From Acidovorax sp. 1608163 (GTDB taxonomy: Bacteria > Pseudomonadota > Gammaproteobacteria > Burkholderiales > Burkholderiaceae_C): a stretch of 64,000 nucleotides of DNA. Below, piece after piece: positions 47,320-56,603 of the stretch (its first letter is position 1; each line of letters starts with the position of its first letter). The DNA lies in contig NZ_CP033069.1 of assembly GCF_003669015.1 (NCBI RefSeq), positions 4,722,501 through 4,786,500 of the forward strand, in the 5' to 3' direction. The position numbers and the translations under genes were made by a program. The notes under the pieces are model-generated. The model saw nothing but the letters and a program-made list of their open reading frames with translations, did not search any database and was not told the origin of the DNA.

Positions 47320-48138
47320 TTATTTGCTCCCGAACAGGCGTTTGAAGAAACCGGGCTTTTCGGCCTCGATGAAGCGCATGGGCTTGTCGGTCGCGCCCAG
47401 GAAGCGGTCGATCACGTCCTTGTACGCCTCGGACACATCGGTGCCTTGCGCATGGATGGCGGGCGTGCCCTGGTTGGACGATTGCAGCACCACCTCGGAT
47501 TCAGGAATCACGCCGATGAGCTTGATGCGCAGGATGTCCTGGATGTCTTCCAGGCTCAGCATCTGGCCGTCTTCCACGCGGGCGGGGTTGTAGCGGGTGA
47601 TGAGCAGGTGCTCTTTGATGGGCTCGCCGCCGTCGATGGCGCGCTTGGTTTTGCTGCCCAGCATGCCCAGGATGCGGTCGGAGTCGCGCACGCTGGAGAC
47701 TTCAGGGTTGGTCACCAGCAGGGCCTCGTCGGCAAAGTGCATGGCCATGAGGGCGCCGCTTTCGATGCCAGCGGGTGAGTCGCAGACGATGTACTCGAAG
47801 TCCATCGCGGCCAGGTCTTTGAGCACCTTCTCTACGCCGTCTTGCGTCAGCGCGTCCTTGTCGCGCGTCTGGCTGGCGGCCAGCACGAACAGGTTGTCGC
47901 ATTGCTTGTCTTTGATGAGGGCCTGGTTCAGGTTGGCTTCGCCATGGATGACGTTGATGAGGTCATACACCACGCGGCGTTCGCAGCCCATGATGAGGTC
48001 CAGGTTGCGCAGACCGACGTCAAAGTCGATCACAGCGGTCTTGTGGCCGCGCAGGGCGAGGCCGGTGGCAAAGCTGGCGCTGGTGGTGGTCTTGCCCACG
48101 CCACCTTTGCCGGAGGTCACGACGACGATTTTGGCCAT
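47320..48138 (-). CDS. minD: Septum-site-determining ATPase MinD
   Basis: The 272-residue Walker-type ATPase has the deviant P-loop GKGGVGKTTT at residue 10, DFDVGLRNLDLIMG near residue 38, and the C-terminal amphipathic membrane-targeting helix GFFKRLFGSK. It recruits MinC to the membrane. It lies 44 bp after minC and three bases before minE. Confidence 0.97.
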   Translation of the reverse strand: MAKIVVVTSGKGGVGKTTTSASFATGLALRGHKTAVIDFDVGLRNLDLIMGCERRVVYDLINVIHGEANLNQALIKDKQCDNLFVLAASQTRDKDALTQDGVEKVLKDLAAMDFEYIVCDSPAGIESGALMAMHFADEALLVTNPEVSSVRDSDRILGMLGSKTKRAIDGGEPIKEHLLITRYNPARVEDGQMLSLEDIQDILRIKLIGVIPESEVVLQSSNQGTPAIHAQGTDVSEAYKDVIDRFLGATDKPMRFIEAEKPGFFKRLFGSK

Positions 48139-48182
48139 GTGTTGCAGATTCTCTGTGGGTTGATACGAGGGAATGGAAGCCA

Positions 48183-48938
48183 TCAAGCCAGGGGCTCGAT
48201 GATGAGTTTTTCGCCCTCCAGGCGAACCTGGGCGGGCTTGCCGGCCACGTTCTCGGGCAGGGCGGTTTCGGTGGTGCGGTAAATGCCTGCGATGGAAACC
48301 AGTTGCGGCTCCAGGCAGGTGCTGAAGATGCGGGCTTCGGTGTTGCCCCGGGCCCCGGCAATGGCGCGGCCGCGCAGCGGGGCGTAGACGTGGATGTTGC
48401 CGTCGGCAATCACCTCGGCGCCAAAGCTCACCACGGCCATCACCACCAGATCGGCGCCGCGCGCGTACACCTGCTGGCCCGAGCGCAAGGGCTTGTCGAC
48501 CACCACGGTGCCGGGGCCGAGGGTGGGCACTTCGCGCACGACCTCGACCTCGCGCACCACTTCACGCACCACCTCCACCGGGGCGGGCGCTTCGGCGCGG
48601 GCGGGTGGGGCATCGGGGGCGGCGGCCAGGCCTGCAACGCGGGCCGCTTCCATCTGGGCAGGGCTGCCGCCACGCACGGCCACGGGCAGGGTGCGGTGCT
48701 CGCGCAGCTGCTCAGTGATGGCGGCAAAGTCGATGGCGTCTTCGGCCTCACGCACGGGCGACAGGTCAATCAGCACCGGGTCGTAGTCAAAGAAGCCTGG
48801 GGCATCGGCCACACGGTCGGCCAAGTCCACGGCAAACTGCGCCGCGTCCGTGGTCTTGAGCACCACGGCCACCACCGGCAGTGAAGCGCTTTTGAGGTCA
48901 AAACTGGCGCGGGTGTGCGCCGCCGTTTCAGTGGCCAT
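48183..48938 (-). CDS. minC: Septum-site-determining inhibitor MinC
   Basis: The 251-residue protein inhibits FtsZ assembly. The N-terminal FtsZ-inhibiting domain (ASFDLKSASLPVVAVVLKTT) and the C-terminal beta-helix that binds MinD (VYARGADLVVMAVVSFGAEV, GNIHVYAPLRGRAIAGARGN) are joined by a longer-than-usual linker containing the repetitive VEVVREVVREVEVVREV. The ATG of MATETAAHTR is chosen. It heads the minCDE operon and is divergent from the DMT transporter. Confidence 0.95.
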   Translation of the reverse strand: MATETAAHTRASFDLKSASLPVVAVVLKTTDAAQFAVDLADRVADAPGFFDYDPVLIDLSPVREAEDAIDFAAITEQLREHRTLPVAVRGGSPAQMEAARVAGLAAAPDAPPARAEAPAPVEVVREVVREVEVVREVPTLGPGTVVVDKPLRSGQQVYARGADLVVMAVVSFGAEVIADGNIHVYAPLRGRAIAGARGNTEARIFSTCLEPQLVSIAGIYRTTETALPENVAGKPAQVRLEGEKLIIEPLA

Positions 48939-49167
48939 GGAGGGGTGTGTTGAGCAGCCACGCCACCGGGCGCAGCCAAAAGGCCTGAGTGTAGCGGCAG
49001 CGCGTGGCCAAGCCGCCACAGGCGGGGCAACCGCTCACATTCGGTTTCAAGGGACGAACGCCTGCGGCCAGGGGCGTCTGGGCGGCAGGGGCGAGGGTGG
49101 CAGGTTGGGGCATTCCCCCCTATTGAACCCCGAAGCGCCGCCCCTGTCACCTGACCATAATCAAGCC

Positions 49168-50148
49168 ATGACCAGCCCCCGCGCACGCAAAACCCATCTC
49201 GACACCCTCTCCATCTCGCTGCTGCTGGCCTGCTGCATGTTCTGGGGGTTCCAGCAGGTGCTGGTCAAGGCCACGGTGGCCGAGGTGGCGCCGGTGTTCC
49301 AGGCCTTTGTGCGCTTTGCCCTGGCCACGGTGGCGGTGGCGGCGTGGTGCCTGTGGAGTGGCCTGCGCACCCCCGCGCCAAGCGCGGCAGGCGCTGTGCC
49401 CAGCCCCACACCGGCCGGTGCCGCAGACAAAGCCCCCCGGCTTGGCGGCTGGGGCCCGGGGCTGCTGGCCGGAGCACTGTTTGCAGGCGAGTTTGCGTGC
49501 ATTTACGTGGGCATGCAGTACACCACCGCCTCGCGGCTCACGGTGTTTTTGTATGGCTCGCCGTTCTGGGTGGCGCTGCTGCTGCCGCGCTTTATCCCCG
49601 GTGAGCGGCTGCGCGGCTGGCAGTGGCTGGGCCTGGCTGCGGCCTTTGTGGGGGTGGGGCTGGCCCTGGGCGATGGCATGGCAGGCCGGGCCCCGGATGC
49701 CCACCCCTTGGCCTGGCTGGGCGATGTGCTGGGGCTGGTGGCGGGCCTGATGTGGGCCTTGACCACCGTGGTCATCCGCAGCACGGCCCTGGCGCGGGTG
49801 GCACCGGCGCAGCAGCTGCTGTACCAGGTGGCGGTGAGCGCTGCGCTGCTGCCGCTGCTGTCCTTGGCGCTGGGGGAGGTGTGGTCTTGGCACTTCAGCG
49901 CGTTTGCCTGGGCATCGCTGCTGGTGCAGGCGGTGGTGGGCGCGTTTGTGAGCTACCTGGCCTGGATGTGGATGCTGGCGCACTACCCGGCCACCAAGAT
50001 GTCTTCGTTTGTGTTCTTGACCCCGGTGTTTGCGCTGCTGTTTGGCGCCAGCTGGCTGGGTGAGCCGGTCACGCCCTCGTTGGTGGCCGCACTGGCGCTG
50101 GTGGCCGTGGGCATTGTGCTGGTCAACCGCAAACCGGCAGCGGCCTGA
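49168..50148 (+). CDS. EamA/DMT-superfamily transporter
   Basis: The 326-residue protein has ten predicted helices in two EamA repeats, starting ISLLLACCMFWGFQQVLVKA and GLVAGLMWALTTVVIRSTAL. A Pro/Ala-rich cytoplasmic loop (residues about 68-90) separates helices 2 and 3. Members export amino acids or metabolites; the substrate is not deducible. The ATG of MTSPRARKTHLD fits, with weak upstream pairing. Followed at 50178 by a dispersed repeat. Confidence 0.9.
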   Translation: MTSPRARKTHLDTLSISLLLACCMFWGFQQVLVKATVAEVAPVFQAFVRFALATVAVAAWCLWSGLRTPAPSAAGAVPSPTPAGAADKAPRLGGWGPGLLAGALFAGEFACIYVGMQYTTASRLTVFLYGSPFWVALLLPRFIPGERLRGWQWLGLAAAFVGVGLALGDGMAGRAPDAHPLAWLGDVLGLVAGLMWALTTVVIRSTALARVAPAQQLLYQVAVSAALLPLLSLALGEVWSWHFSAFAWASLLVQAVVGAFVSYLAWMWMLAHYPATKMSSFVFLTPVFALLFGASWLGEPVTPSLVAALALVAVGIVLVNRKPAAA

Positions 50149-50177
50149 GCCCTTGCCCAAAGGGCCAACCCACCCAT

Positions 50178-50243
50178 TTGCATAAAAAATAGCTGCTAGC
50201 GCTTACCAAATAAGCGCTAGCAGCTATTTTATTGATAGCAAAT
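50178..50243. repeat. Dispersed TAGCTGCTAGCGCTT repeat, copy 7
   Basis: TGCATAAAAAATAGCTGCTA, GCGCTTACCAAATAAGCGCT and AGCAGCTATTTTATTGATAG, then CAAA. It is the most symmetric copy and abuts the pssA stop codon between two convergent genes. Confidence 0.93.
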
Positions 50244-50869
50244 TACAGCTTCGGGATTTTGATCCGGCTGATCATCAGCGAGCCTGACAGCGCAAACAAC
50301 AGCACCAGCGGGTGCAGCGTAAAGCCCCCCAGCACCAGACGACCACCCCACAGGTTGGCACCCACTGCGCCCTGGGCAGCGGCCAGGGCCAGCAGGCCCA
50401 CCAGCACGATGGAGGTGGGAATGGGCGTGCCCTCAAAGTACTTGACCTTGCCCGTGCCTTCCGAAAGCGTCTCGGCCGTGACGTTGTAGCGCGCCAGGCG
50501 CGAGACGCCGCAGGCCACAAAGTAGGCCAGCACCACGCGGTCGTACAGGCCCTGCATGCCGCAGCCGTAGGCAATGATGGCGGGCGCCACGCCGAACGAG
50601 ATCACGTCCGCCAGCGAATCCAGCTCGCGGCCCATGGCCGAGCTTTTTTGGCGCCAGCGGGCGATGCGGCCATCGAGCACGTCAAAGATCAGCGCCGCCA
50701 GCACCAGGGCGGCGGCAAAGTAGATGTGCACCACATCGTGCGTGGCCAGGTACGACATGGCCGAAAACAGAGCCCCCACGCCACAGACCGCGTTGCCGAG
50801 GGTGAACCAGTCGGCCAGATGGAATTCGCGGATCATGGAAAAGCGTTTGGGGTGCTGGGGAGTGTTCAT
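50243..50869 (-). CDS. pssA: CDP-diacylglycerol-serine O-phosphatidyltransferase
   Basis: This enzyme makes phosphatidylserine, the precursor of phosphatidylethanolamine. The 208-residue membrane protein has the CDP-alcohol transferase motif DVLDGRIARWRQKSSAMGRE with LDSLAD completing it near residue 65. About six hydrophobic segments are present. The ATG of MNTPQHPKRF is chosen; an internal ATG (MIREFHLADW) eleven codons in is possible. Its stop abuts repeat copy 7. Confidence 0.92.
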   Translation of the reverse strand: MNTPQHPKRFSMIREFHLADWFTLGNAVCGVGALFSAMSYLATHDVVHIYFAAALVLAALIFDVLDGRIARWRQKSSAMGRELDSLADVISFGVAPAIIAYGCGMQGLYDRVVLAYFVACGVSRLARYNVTAETLSEGTGKVKYFEGTPIPTSIVLVGLLALAAAQGAVGANLWGGRLVLGGFTLHPLVLLFALSGSLMISRIKIPKL

Positions 50870-51062
50870 GAAAAAGAGCGCCCTGAGCGCGCAGTGACAA
50901 CACTTCCCATTATGGGCGCGGCGCCACCCCGCCCCCGGGTAACCCCTGGCTGCCTCCGCAGGCCACCACTGACATTTGCGCGACTGCTTTTGCGCCCGCA
51001 CGCAGCGAGACTGTGGCCACACGCCACGGCACAGTGGCGCCAGGACCAGCGAGACACACACC

Positions 51063-53087
51063 ATGCACACCCCCGGGAACCGCCCGCACGAACGCACCGA
51101 CCAGCCCCAGAGCGGGCTGACGCCGCCACAGCCCCCATCCTCGGCCCCTGCAGCCCCGTTCTCCCACGCCTTCCCTATTCGCAGCCTGCAGGATGTGCAG
51201 CGGCTCGAAGCCCGTCCCCTGGCCGAGGCGCTGCCGGTGCAAAGCACCTACGAGATCTTCGTGAATTCGGCCCGCGCCTTTGGCGACAGGGCCGCGCTGA
51301 CCTTCCTGCCCACGGCCGATCCGGCCGATGCCCCCATCCGCTGGACCTACGCCCAGTTGCTCACCGGCATCCACCAGACCGCCAACCTGCTGCACCACCT
51401 GGGCGTGGGCTCGCAGGACGCCGTGGCCGTGCTGCTGCCCGGCTGCCTGGAATACCACCTGGCCCTGTGGGGTGGCGAGGCGGCGGGCATCGTGCAGCCG
51501 CTCAACCCCATGCTCACCGACGAGAAGATCGCGGCCATGATGACCCTGGCCCGCGCCAAGGTGCTGATTGCCTACGGCGGCGAGGGCGACCTGGGCTACT
51601 GGAGCAAGGCCCTGCGCCTGCGCGCCCTGGTGCCCACGCTGACCACCGTGCTGCGCGTGGCCCCGCACGATGAGGCAGCGGGCGCAACAACCGCCCTGCC
51701 CGCTGGCGTGGTGGACCTGGCCGCGCGCCACCAGCACCTTGGCGACCACTTGGTGAGCGGCCGCCGCATTGCGGTCACTGACATCGCCGCGTACTTTCAC
51801 ACCGGTGGCACCACGGGCGCGCCCAAGCTGGCGCGCCACAGCCACGGCGCGCAGGTGTTCACCGCCTGGGGCAGCGTGCAGATGCAGGGCATACGGCCAG
51901 AGGACGTGGGCATCAACGGTTACCCGCTGTTCCATGTGGCGGGCGTGCTGCCGGGCTCGCTGGCGGCGCTGTCTGCGGGGGTGGAGACCATCATCCCCAC
52001 CACCGGCCTGTTCCGCAACCGCGAGGTGATTGCCAACTACTGGCGCTTGGTAGAGCGCTACCGCTGCACCTACCTGTCGGCCGTGCCCACGGTGCTGGCA
52101 GCGCTGGCCAATGTGCCGCTGGACGGGGCCGACATTTCTACCCTGCGCTACTGCCGCACCGGCGCGGCCATCCTGGCGCCCGAGCTGGCGGCGCGGTTTG
52201 AGCGGCTGTTTGGCCTGCATATCCACGAAAGCCTGGGCATGACGGAAATGGCGGGCATCTCCACCATCACCCCGCCCGGCGTCAACGCGCCCGCAGGCTG
52301 CGTGGGCTGGCGGCTGCCGTACACCCAGCTGCGCGTGGTGGCGCTCGATGCGCAGGGCAACGCGTCCGACCAGGACCTGCCGCCCGGGCAGCCGGGCATG
52401 GTGCTGTTCCAGTCGCCCAACCTGTTCTCGGGCTTTCTCGATGCGGCCGACACGGCCAAGGCCTTCACGCACGATGGATGGCTGGCCACCGGCGACCTGG
52501 GCTTTGTGGACGAGCAAGGGCGCCTGCACCTGAGCGGCCGCTCCAAGGACCTCATCATCCGCAGCGGCCACAACATCGACCCCAAGGTGATCGAAGACGC
52601 GCTGGGCGCCCACCCCGCCGTGCAGCTGTGCGCCGCCGTGGGCGCCCCCGATGCCTATGCGGGCGAGCTGCCCGTGGCCTATGCCACCCTGCGGCCCGGC
52701 GTGCAGGTGACAGAAGCGGAGCTGATGGCCTTCACCGCCGCGCGCGTGGACGAGGCTGTGGCCCGCCCGCGCTGGGTGCAGGTGATCGAGCACATGCCGG
52801 TGACCAACGTCGGCAAGATCTACAAGCCCGAGCTGCGCCAGCGCGCAGCGTGCCAGGCGGTGCAAGCCGCCATGGCCGCTTTGCCCACCATGGCCGACCT
52901 GAACCCGGCGCAAACACAGGTCCAGATCCAGGCCGAAGGGGATAACGCCGTGCGCGTGACCGTAGCCCCCACCCCTGGCGCAGACAACGCGGCACGGCTG
53001 ACCGCGCTGCGCGACCTGCTGGCCCCCCTGCCCTTGCGCATCACGGTGGTAGCGCAGGGCGCTGCTGCCACCCCTGTGCCCACCTGA
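51063..53087 (+). CDS. AMP-binding acyl-CoA synthetase
   Basis: The 674-residue ANL-superfamily enzyme activates a carboxylic acid as an acyl-AMP, then acyl-CoA. The phosphate loop is YFHTGGTTGAPKLARHSHGA near residue 240; SLGMTEMAG is motif A5; GWLATGDLGFVDEQGRLHLS and GRSKDLIIRSGHNIDPKVIE precede the catalytic lysine in TNVGKIYKPEL. The C-terminal 90 residues add a small extra domain beyond the usual end. The following gene is a Bug-type solute-binding protein, so uptake and activation of one organic acid is plausible but not shown. Confidence 0.9.
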   Translation: MHTPGNRPHERTDQPQSGLTPPQPPSSAPAAPFSHAFPIRSLQDVQRLEARPLAEALPVQSTYEIFVNSARAFGDRAALTFLPTADPADAPIRWTYAQLLTGIHQTANLLHHLGVGSQDAVAVLLPGCLEYHLALWGGEAAGIVQPLNPMLTDEKIAAMMTLARAKVLIAYGGEGDLGYWSKALRLRALVPTLTTVLRVAPHDEAAGATTALPAGVVDLAARHQHLGDHLVSGRRIAVTDIAAYFHTGGTTGAPKLARHSHGAQVFTAWGSVQMQGIRPEDVGINGYPLFHVAGVLPGSLAALSAGVETIIPTTGLFRNREVIANYWRLVERYRCTYLSAVPTVLAALANVPLDGADISTLRYCRTGAAILAPELAARFERLFGLHIHESLGMTEMAGISTITPPGVNAPAGCVGWRLPYTQLRVVALDAQGNASDQDLPPGQPGMVLFQSPNLFSGFLDAADTAKAFTHDGWLATGDLGFVDEQGRLHLSGRSKDLIIRSGHNIDPKVIEDALGAHPAVQLCAAVGAPDAYAGELPVAYATLRPGVQVTEAELMAFTAARVDEAVARPRWVQVIEHMPVTNVGKIYKPELRQRAACQAVQAAMAALPTMADLNPAQTQVQIQAEGDNAVRVTVAPTPGADNAARLTALRDLLAPLPLRITVVAQGAAATPVPT

Positions 53088-53195
53088 TTGGGCCCTGATG
53101 GTGCTGCATGCCGGGGCTGGCGGCTTGCCCCAGCACCCGCCCAGCAAAGCAAGCCAGGCTGACGATTTGCCAACCACAACGACAGGAGACATCGC

Positions 53196-54218
53196 ATGCA
53201 CCCCTCCCCATTGATGCCCCGCTGGATGCCCCGCCGCCACTGGCTGCGCGGGGCCGCCCTGGCCACCGCAGCCTGCATCGCCGCAGGCACGGGCACCACA
53301 GCACTGGCCCAGGCCTACCCCAGCAAGCCCATCAAGGTGGTGGTGCCGTTTGCGCCCGGCGGTGCCACCGACGTGCTGGCGCGTGTGCTGGCCGAGAAGA
53401 TGGCCGTGGGCCTGGGCCAGCCGCTGGTCATCGACAACAAGCCCGGCGCCGCCGGCATCATCGGCACCGACGCCGTGGCCAAGGCCGCACCCGACGGCTA
53501 CACCCTGCTGCTGGGCCTGAGCAACTCCATGCTCACCAACCAGTTCCTCTACACCAAGCTGCCCTACAGCCCCGAGAAGGACATTGCCCCCGTCTACCAA
53601 ATCGCCATCGCACCCCTGGTGCTGGTGGCCCACCCCAGCGTGCCCGTAGCCACGGGGCCAGAGCTGCTCAAGTACATCGTGGCCAACAAAGGCAAGGTGT
53701 CTTACGGCTCGTATGGCACGGGCGCCTACCCGCACCTGGCGGGCGCGTACATGAGCCAGTCGCAAAACGCCGACATGAGCCATGTGGCCTACCGGGGCGA
53801 GGCGCCCATGGTGCAGGACCTGCTGGGCGGGCAAATCCAGATTGCTTTTGCCAGCGCGCTGCAGGTCAAAGCCCACATTGACGCAGGCAAGCTCAAGGCC
53901 ATTGGCGTGAGCGGCGAGCGCCGCATGGGCACGCTGCCCAATGTGCCCACCCTGGCCGAACAGGGCCTGAATGACGAGGCCTACCGCGTGGCGGGCTGGC
54001 TGGCCGTTGGTGCGCCTGCAGGCACGCCACCCGCCATCCTGGAGCGCATTGCCACCGAGGTGCGCAAAGCCACCGAGCAGCCCGACGTGGCCCAGCGCAT
54101 TGCAGCGATGGGCTTTGATGTGCAAAAGAGCTCGCCCGCGTTGTTTGCGTCAGCGATGGCCAAGGAACGGCCGGTGTGGGAACGGCTGATCAAGGCATCT
54201 GGAGCGAAGCTGGATTGA
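53196..54218 (+). CDS. Bug-type (TctC family) tripartite tricarboxylate transporter binding protein
   Basis: The 340-residue periplasmic protein has a signal peptide with twin arginines (RRHWLRGAALATAACIAAGT) cleaved after ALAQA. The mature start YPSKPIKVVVPFAPGGATDV is diagnostic of Bug proteins, as are VIDNKPGAAGIIGTDAVAKA and LPNVPTLAEQGL. They bind carboxylates or amides in the periplasm. No TctA/TctB membrane genes are adjacent, as is common for these orphans. AGGAGA lies upstream of the ATG. Confidence 0.93.
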   Translation: MHPSPLMPRWMPRRHWLRGAALATAACIAAGTGTTALAQAYPSKPIKVVVPFAPGGATDVLARVLAEKMAVGLGQPLVIDNKPGAAGIIGTDAVAKAAPDGYTLLLGLSNSMLTNQFLYTKLPYSPEKDIAPVYQIAIAPLVLVAHPSVPVATGPELLKYIVANKGKVSYGSYGTGAYPHLAGAYMSQSQNADMSHVAYRGEAPMVQDLLGGQIQIAFASALQVKAHIDAGKLKAIGVSGERRMGTLPNVPTLAEQGLNDEAYRVAGWLAVGAPAGTPPAILERIATEVRKATEQPDVAQRIAAMGFDVQKSSPALFASAMAKERPVWERLIKASGAKLD

Positions 54219-54274
54219 GGTGGCGAGGGACAGGGCTGCCTTCTACCGCCCCGCATCGGTCATAGCACCCCTGA

Positions 54275-54381
54275 TGCTCCCTCTCCCCTTGCGGGAGAGG
54301 GCGGGGGAGAGGGGGTAATGAGGCACAGCCCCTTGCACAAGCCCCCTCTCCCCAACCCTCTCCCACCAGGGGAGAGGGGGC
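54275..54381. repeat. Large inverted repeat of CCCTCTCC units
   Basis: The left arm (54275-54316, CTCCCTCTCCCCTTGCGGGA then GAGGGCGGGGGAGAGGGGG) and the right arm (54341-54381, CCCCCTCTCCCCAACCCTCT then CCCACCAGGGGAGAGGGGG) are imperfect reverse complements around a 24-base spacer. It sits between two convergent genes and is probably a mobile palindromic intergenic element of REP type. Confidence 0.75.
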
Positions 54382-54452
54382 TAAGACCGCAGCGCCGCTG
54401 GTGCGCGGAAACCCAGGGCTGACTGGGCCATGTAGCCACGCCATATTTCAAG

Positions 54453-54504
54453 AAAAAAGGTCGCCACCGCTTGTCCAACAAGCGCTAGCCGCTATGAATT
54501 TTGT
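54453..54504. repeat. Dispersed TAGCTGCTAGCGCTT repeat, copy 8, overlapping a gene end
   Basis: On the minus strand TACAAAATTCATAGCGGCTA, GCGCTTGTTGGACAAGCGGT and GGCGACCTTTTTT. It supplies the final residues and TAG stop of the acetoacetyl-CoA synthetase gene and then a hairpin plus T-run. Confidence 0.85.
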
Positions 54505-56603
54505 AGTTTCACAGCCCGCCCTGCCGCAAACGCCACATACCAATCCAGGCACCCCGGATTGGCCATCGCGTCCTTGTTCACCACCTTCTCGATGGGCTGG
54601 CCCAGCAGCAGCTTCTTGATCGGCAGCTCCTGCTTTTTGCCGCTGAGCGTGCGCGGCACCTCGGCCACGGCAAAGAGGTCGTCTGGAACGAAGCGCGGGC
54701 TCAGCGCCGTGCGCACTGCGGCGTTGATGCGGGCTCGCAATGCGTCGTCCAGCACCACCCCGGCGCGCAACACCACAAACAGCGGCATGTAGCTCTCACG
54801 GCCCAGGTACTCCAGGTCCACCACCAGGCTGTCCAGCACCTCGGGCAGGGATTCGACCGCGCTGTAGATTTCGCTGGTGCCCATGCGCAGGCCGTGGCGG
54901 TTGATGGTGGCGTCGCTGCGGCCGTAGATGATGCAGCCGCCCGTGGCCCCGTCGATCTTCAGCCAGTCGCCATGCCGCCACACCGCGCCCATGTGGGCAG
55001 GGCCGTCACCACCGCCGGGCTGGCGGCCGTGGCCTGCGGGGTACATGTCGAAATAGCTCGACAGGTAGCGGCTTCCGTCCTTGTCGCCCCAAAGGTACAG
55101 CGGCATCGACGGAATCGGCTGCGCACAGACCAGCTCGCCCACTTCGTCCGTCACCGGCTGGCCCTCGGCGTTCCAGGCCTCCACCGCCGCGCCCAGCATG
55201 CGGCATTGCATCTCGCCAGGCACCTGGGGCATCTCGCGGTTGCCGCCAATGAAGGCGCCACAGAAGTCGGTGCCTCCGGAAATGTTGTTCCACCAGATGT
55301 CGTGCGTGCCGACGGCCTCAAACTGCGCCGTCCCCCACTGCTGCACCTCGGGCGAGAGCGGCGATCCCGTGGTGCCCAGCGCGCGGATGCGCGTGAGGTC
55401 GCCATAGTCGGCCAGCGTGATGCCCGCCTTCATGCAGTTGGCAAAGAACGCAGCCCCCGCGCCGAAGAAGGTCACGCCGGTCTCGGCTGCAAAGCGCCAC
55501 AGCACACCCCAGTCGGGGTGTTCCTTGCTGCCGCCAGGGTTGCCGTCAAAGATGACGCAGGTGGTGCCCGAGAGCAGGCCGCTCATCTGCGCGTTCCACA
55601 TCACCCAGCCGGTGGAGCTGTACCAGTGGTAGCGCTCGCCAAAGCTGTTGGTCTCGTAGCTGCAGCCAATGTCGTTGTGCAGCACCTTGAGCTGCAGCGC
55701 CACCAGCATGCTGCCGCCGTGGCCGTGCACGATGGGCTTGGGCAGGCCGGTGGTGCCGCTGGAGTAGACGATCCACAGCGGGTGGTCAAACGGGAGCCAC
55801 ATCGGCTCAAACGCTGCAGTCTCCGCATCATTTTGGGCTGTAGCGCTTGTCCAATCAGCGCAACCAGCTATCGAAATAGAAGCATTCAGATTGCCCAGCA
55901 GCACCACATGATGCACGCTGGGCAGCGCGGCGCGCAGCTCTGCCAGCACGCCGGTGCGGTCGTGGTCGCGGCCGCCGTAGGTCACGCCGTCCACGCTGAT
56001 GAGCACCGTGGGCTCGATCTGGCGGAAGCGGTCAAGCACCGCGTGGGTGCCCATGTCGGGCGCGCAGATGCTCCACACGCCGCCGATGCTTGCGGTGGCC
56101 AGGAAGGCGATCATGGCCTCCGGCACGTTGGGCAGGTAGGCGGCCACGCGGTCGCCGGGCTGCACGCCCTGGGCCTTCAGGTGCAGCACCAGCGACGCGA
56201 CCTGGCGGCGCAGCTCGGGCCAGGAGAGTTCACGGTGCTGGCCTTTTTCATTGCGGCTGATGATGGCGGGCAGACCCGCAGCCTGGGCCGCATCGACATG
56301 CCGCAGCACCTGCCGCACGTAGTTCACCTGCGCGCCGGGGAACCACTGCGCCCCCGGCATGGTGTTGCACGCCAGCGCGGCCGTGTGCGGCGTAGGCGAC
56401 TGCAGGTCAAAGTAGTCCCACACGCTTTGCCAGAACGCATCCAGCTCGGTGGTGGACCAGCGCCACAGGGCGTCGTAGCTGTCGAACTGCAGGCCGCGCG
56501 CATCGCGCAGCCAGTGCTGGTACAGGCGAATCTGGGGAATGTAGGGCGGCGTGGGGCCCTCGGCCGATGTGCCCCGGCCGTCAGAAATATGTGGTGTCTC
56601 CAT
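54492..56603 (-). CDS. Acetoacetate-CoA ligase
   Basis: The 703-residue ANL enzyme converts acetoacetate, ATP and CoA to acetoacetyl-CoA, probably linking ketone-body or polyhydroxybutyrate use to central metabolism. Landmarks: GAQWFPGAQVNYVRQVLRHV, phosphate loop IVYSSGTTGLPKPIVHGHGG near residue 270, and C-terminal lysine segment PRTLSGKKQELPIKKLLLG. Residues about 242-262 (NASISIAGCADWTSATAQND) come from an in-frame dispersed repeat. The last residues and the stop come from another copy. The start is the ATG of METPHISDGR; TTG three codons earlier is possible. Confidence 0.9.
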   Translation of the reverse strand: METPHISDGRGTSAEGPTPPYIPQIRLYQHWLRDARGLQFDSYDALWRWSTTELDAFWQSVWDYFDLQSPTPHTAALACNTMPGAQWFPGAQVNYVRQVLRHVDAAQAAGLPAIISRNEKGQHRELSWPELRRQVASLVLHLKAQGVQPGDRVAAYLPNVPEAMIAFLATASIGGVWSICAPDMGTHAVLDRFRQIEPTVLISVDGVTYGGRDHDRTGVLAELRAALPSVHHVVLLGNLNASISIAGCADWTSATAQNDAETAAFEPMWLPFDHPLWIVYSSGTTGLPKPIVHGHGGSMLVALQLKVLHNDIGCSYETNSFGERYHWYSSTGWVMWNAQMSGLLSGTTCVIFDGNPGGSKEHPDWGVLWRFAAETGVTFFGAGAAFFANCMKAGITLADYGDLTRIRALGTTGSPLSPEVQQWGTAQFEAVGTHDIWWNNISGGTDFCGAFIGGNREMPQVPGEMQCRMLGAAVEAWNAEGQPVTDEVGELVCAQPIPSMPLYLWGDKDGSRYLSSYFDMYPAGHGRQPGGGDGPAHMGAVWRHGDWLKIDGATGGCIIYGRSDATINRHGLRMGTSEIYSAVESLPEVLDSLVVDLEYLGRESYMPLFVVLRAGVVLDDALRARINAAVRTALSPRFVPDDLFAVAEVPRTLSGKKQELPIKKLLLGQPIEKVVNKDAMANPGCLDWYVAFAAGRAVKLQNS
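55829..55881. repeat. Dispersed TAGCTGCTAGCGCTT repeat, copy 9, inside acetoacetate-CoA ligase
   Basis: On the minus strand GCTTCTATTTCGATAGCTGG, TTGCGCTGATTGGACAAGCG and CTACAGCCCAAAA. The flanks and hairpin order match the family. It is in frame and translated. Confidence 0.75.

Noticed and set aside
50910-54125. 1071-codon minus-strand open frame opposite the acyl-CoA synthetase and Bug protein
   Set aside because: It spans two well-identified plus-strand genes and their gap; composition is typical of a GC shadow.
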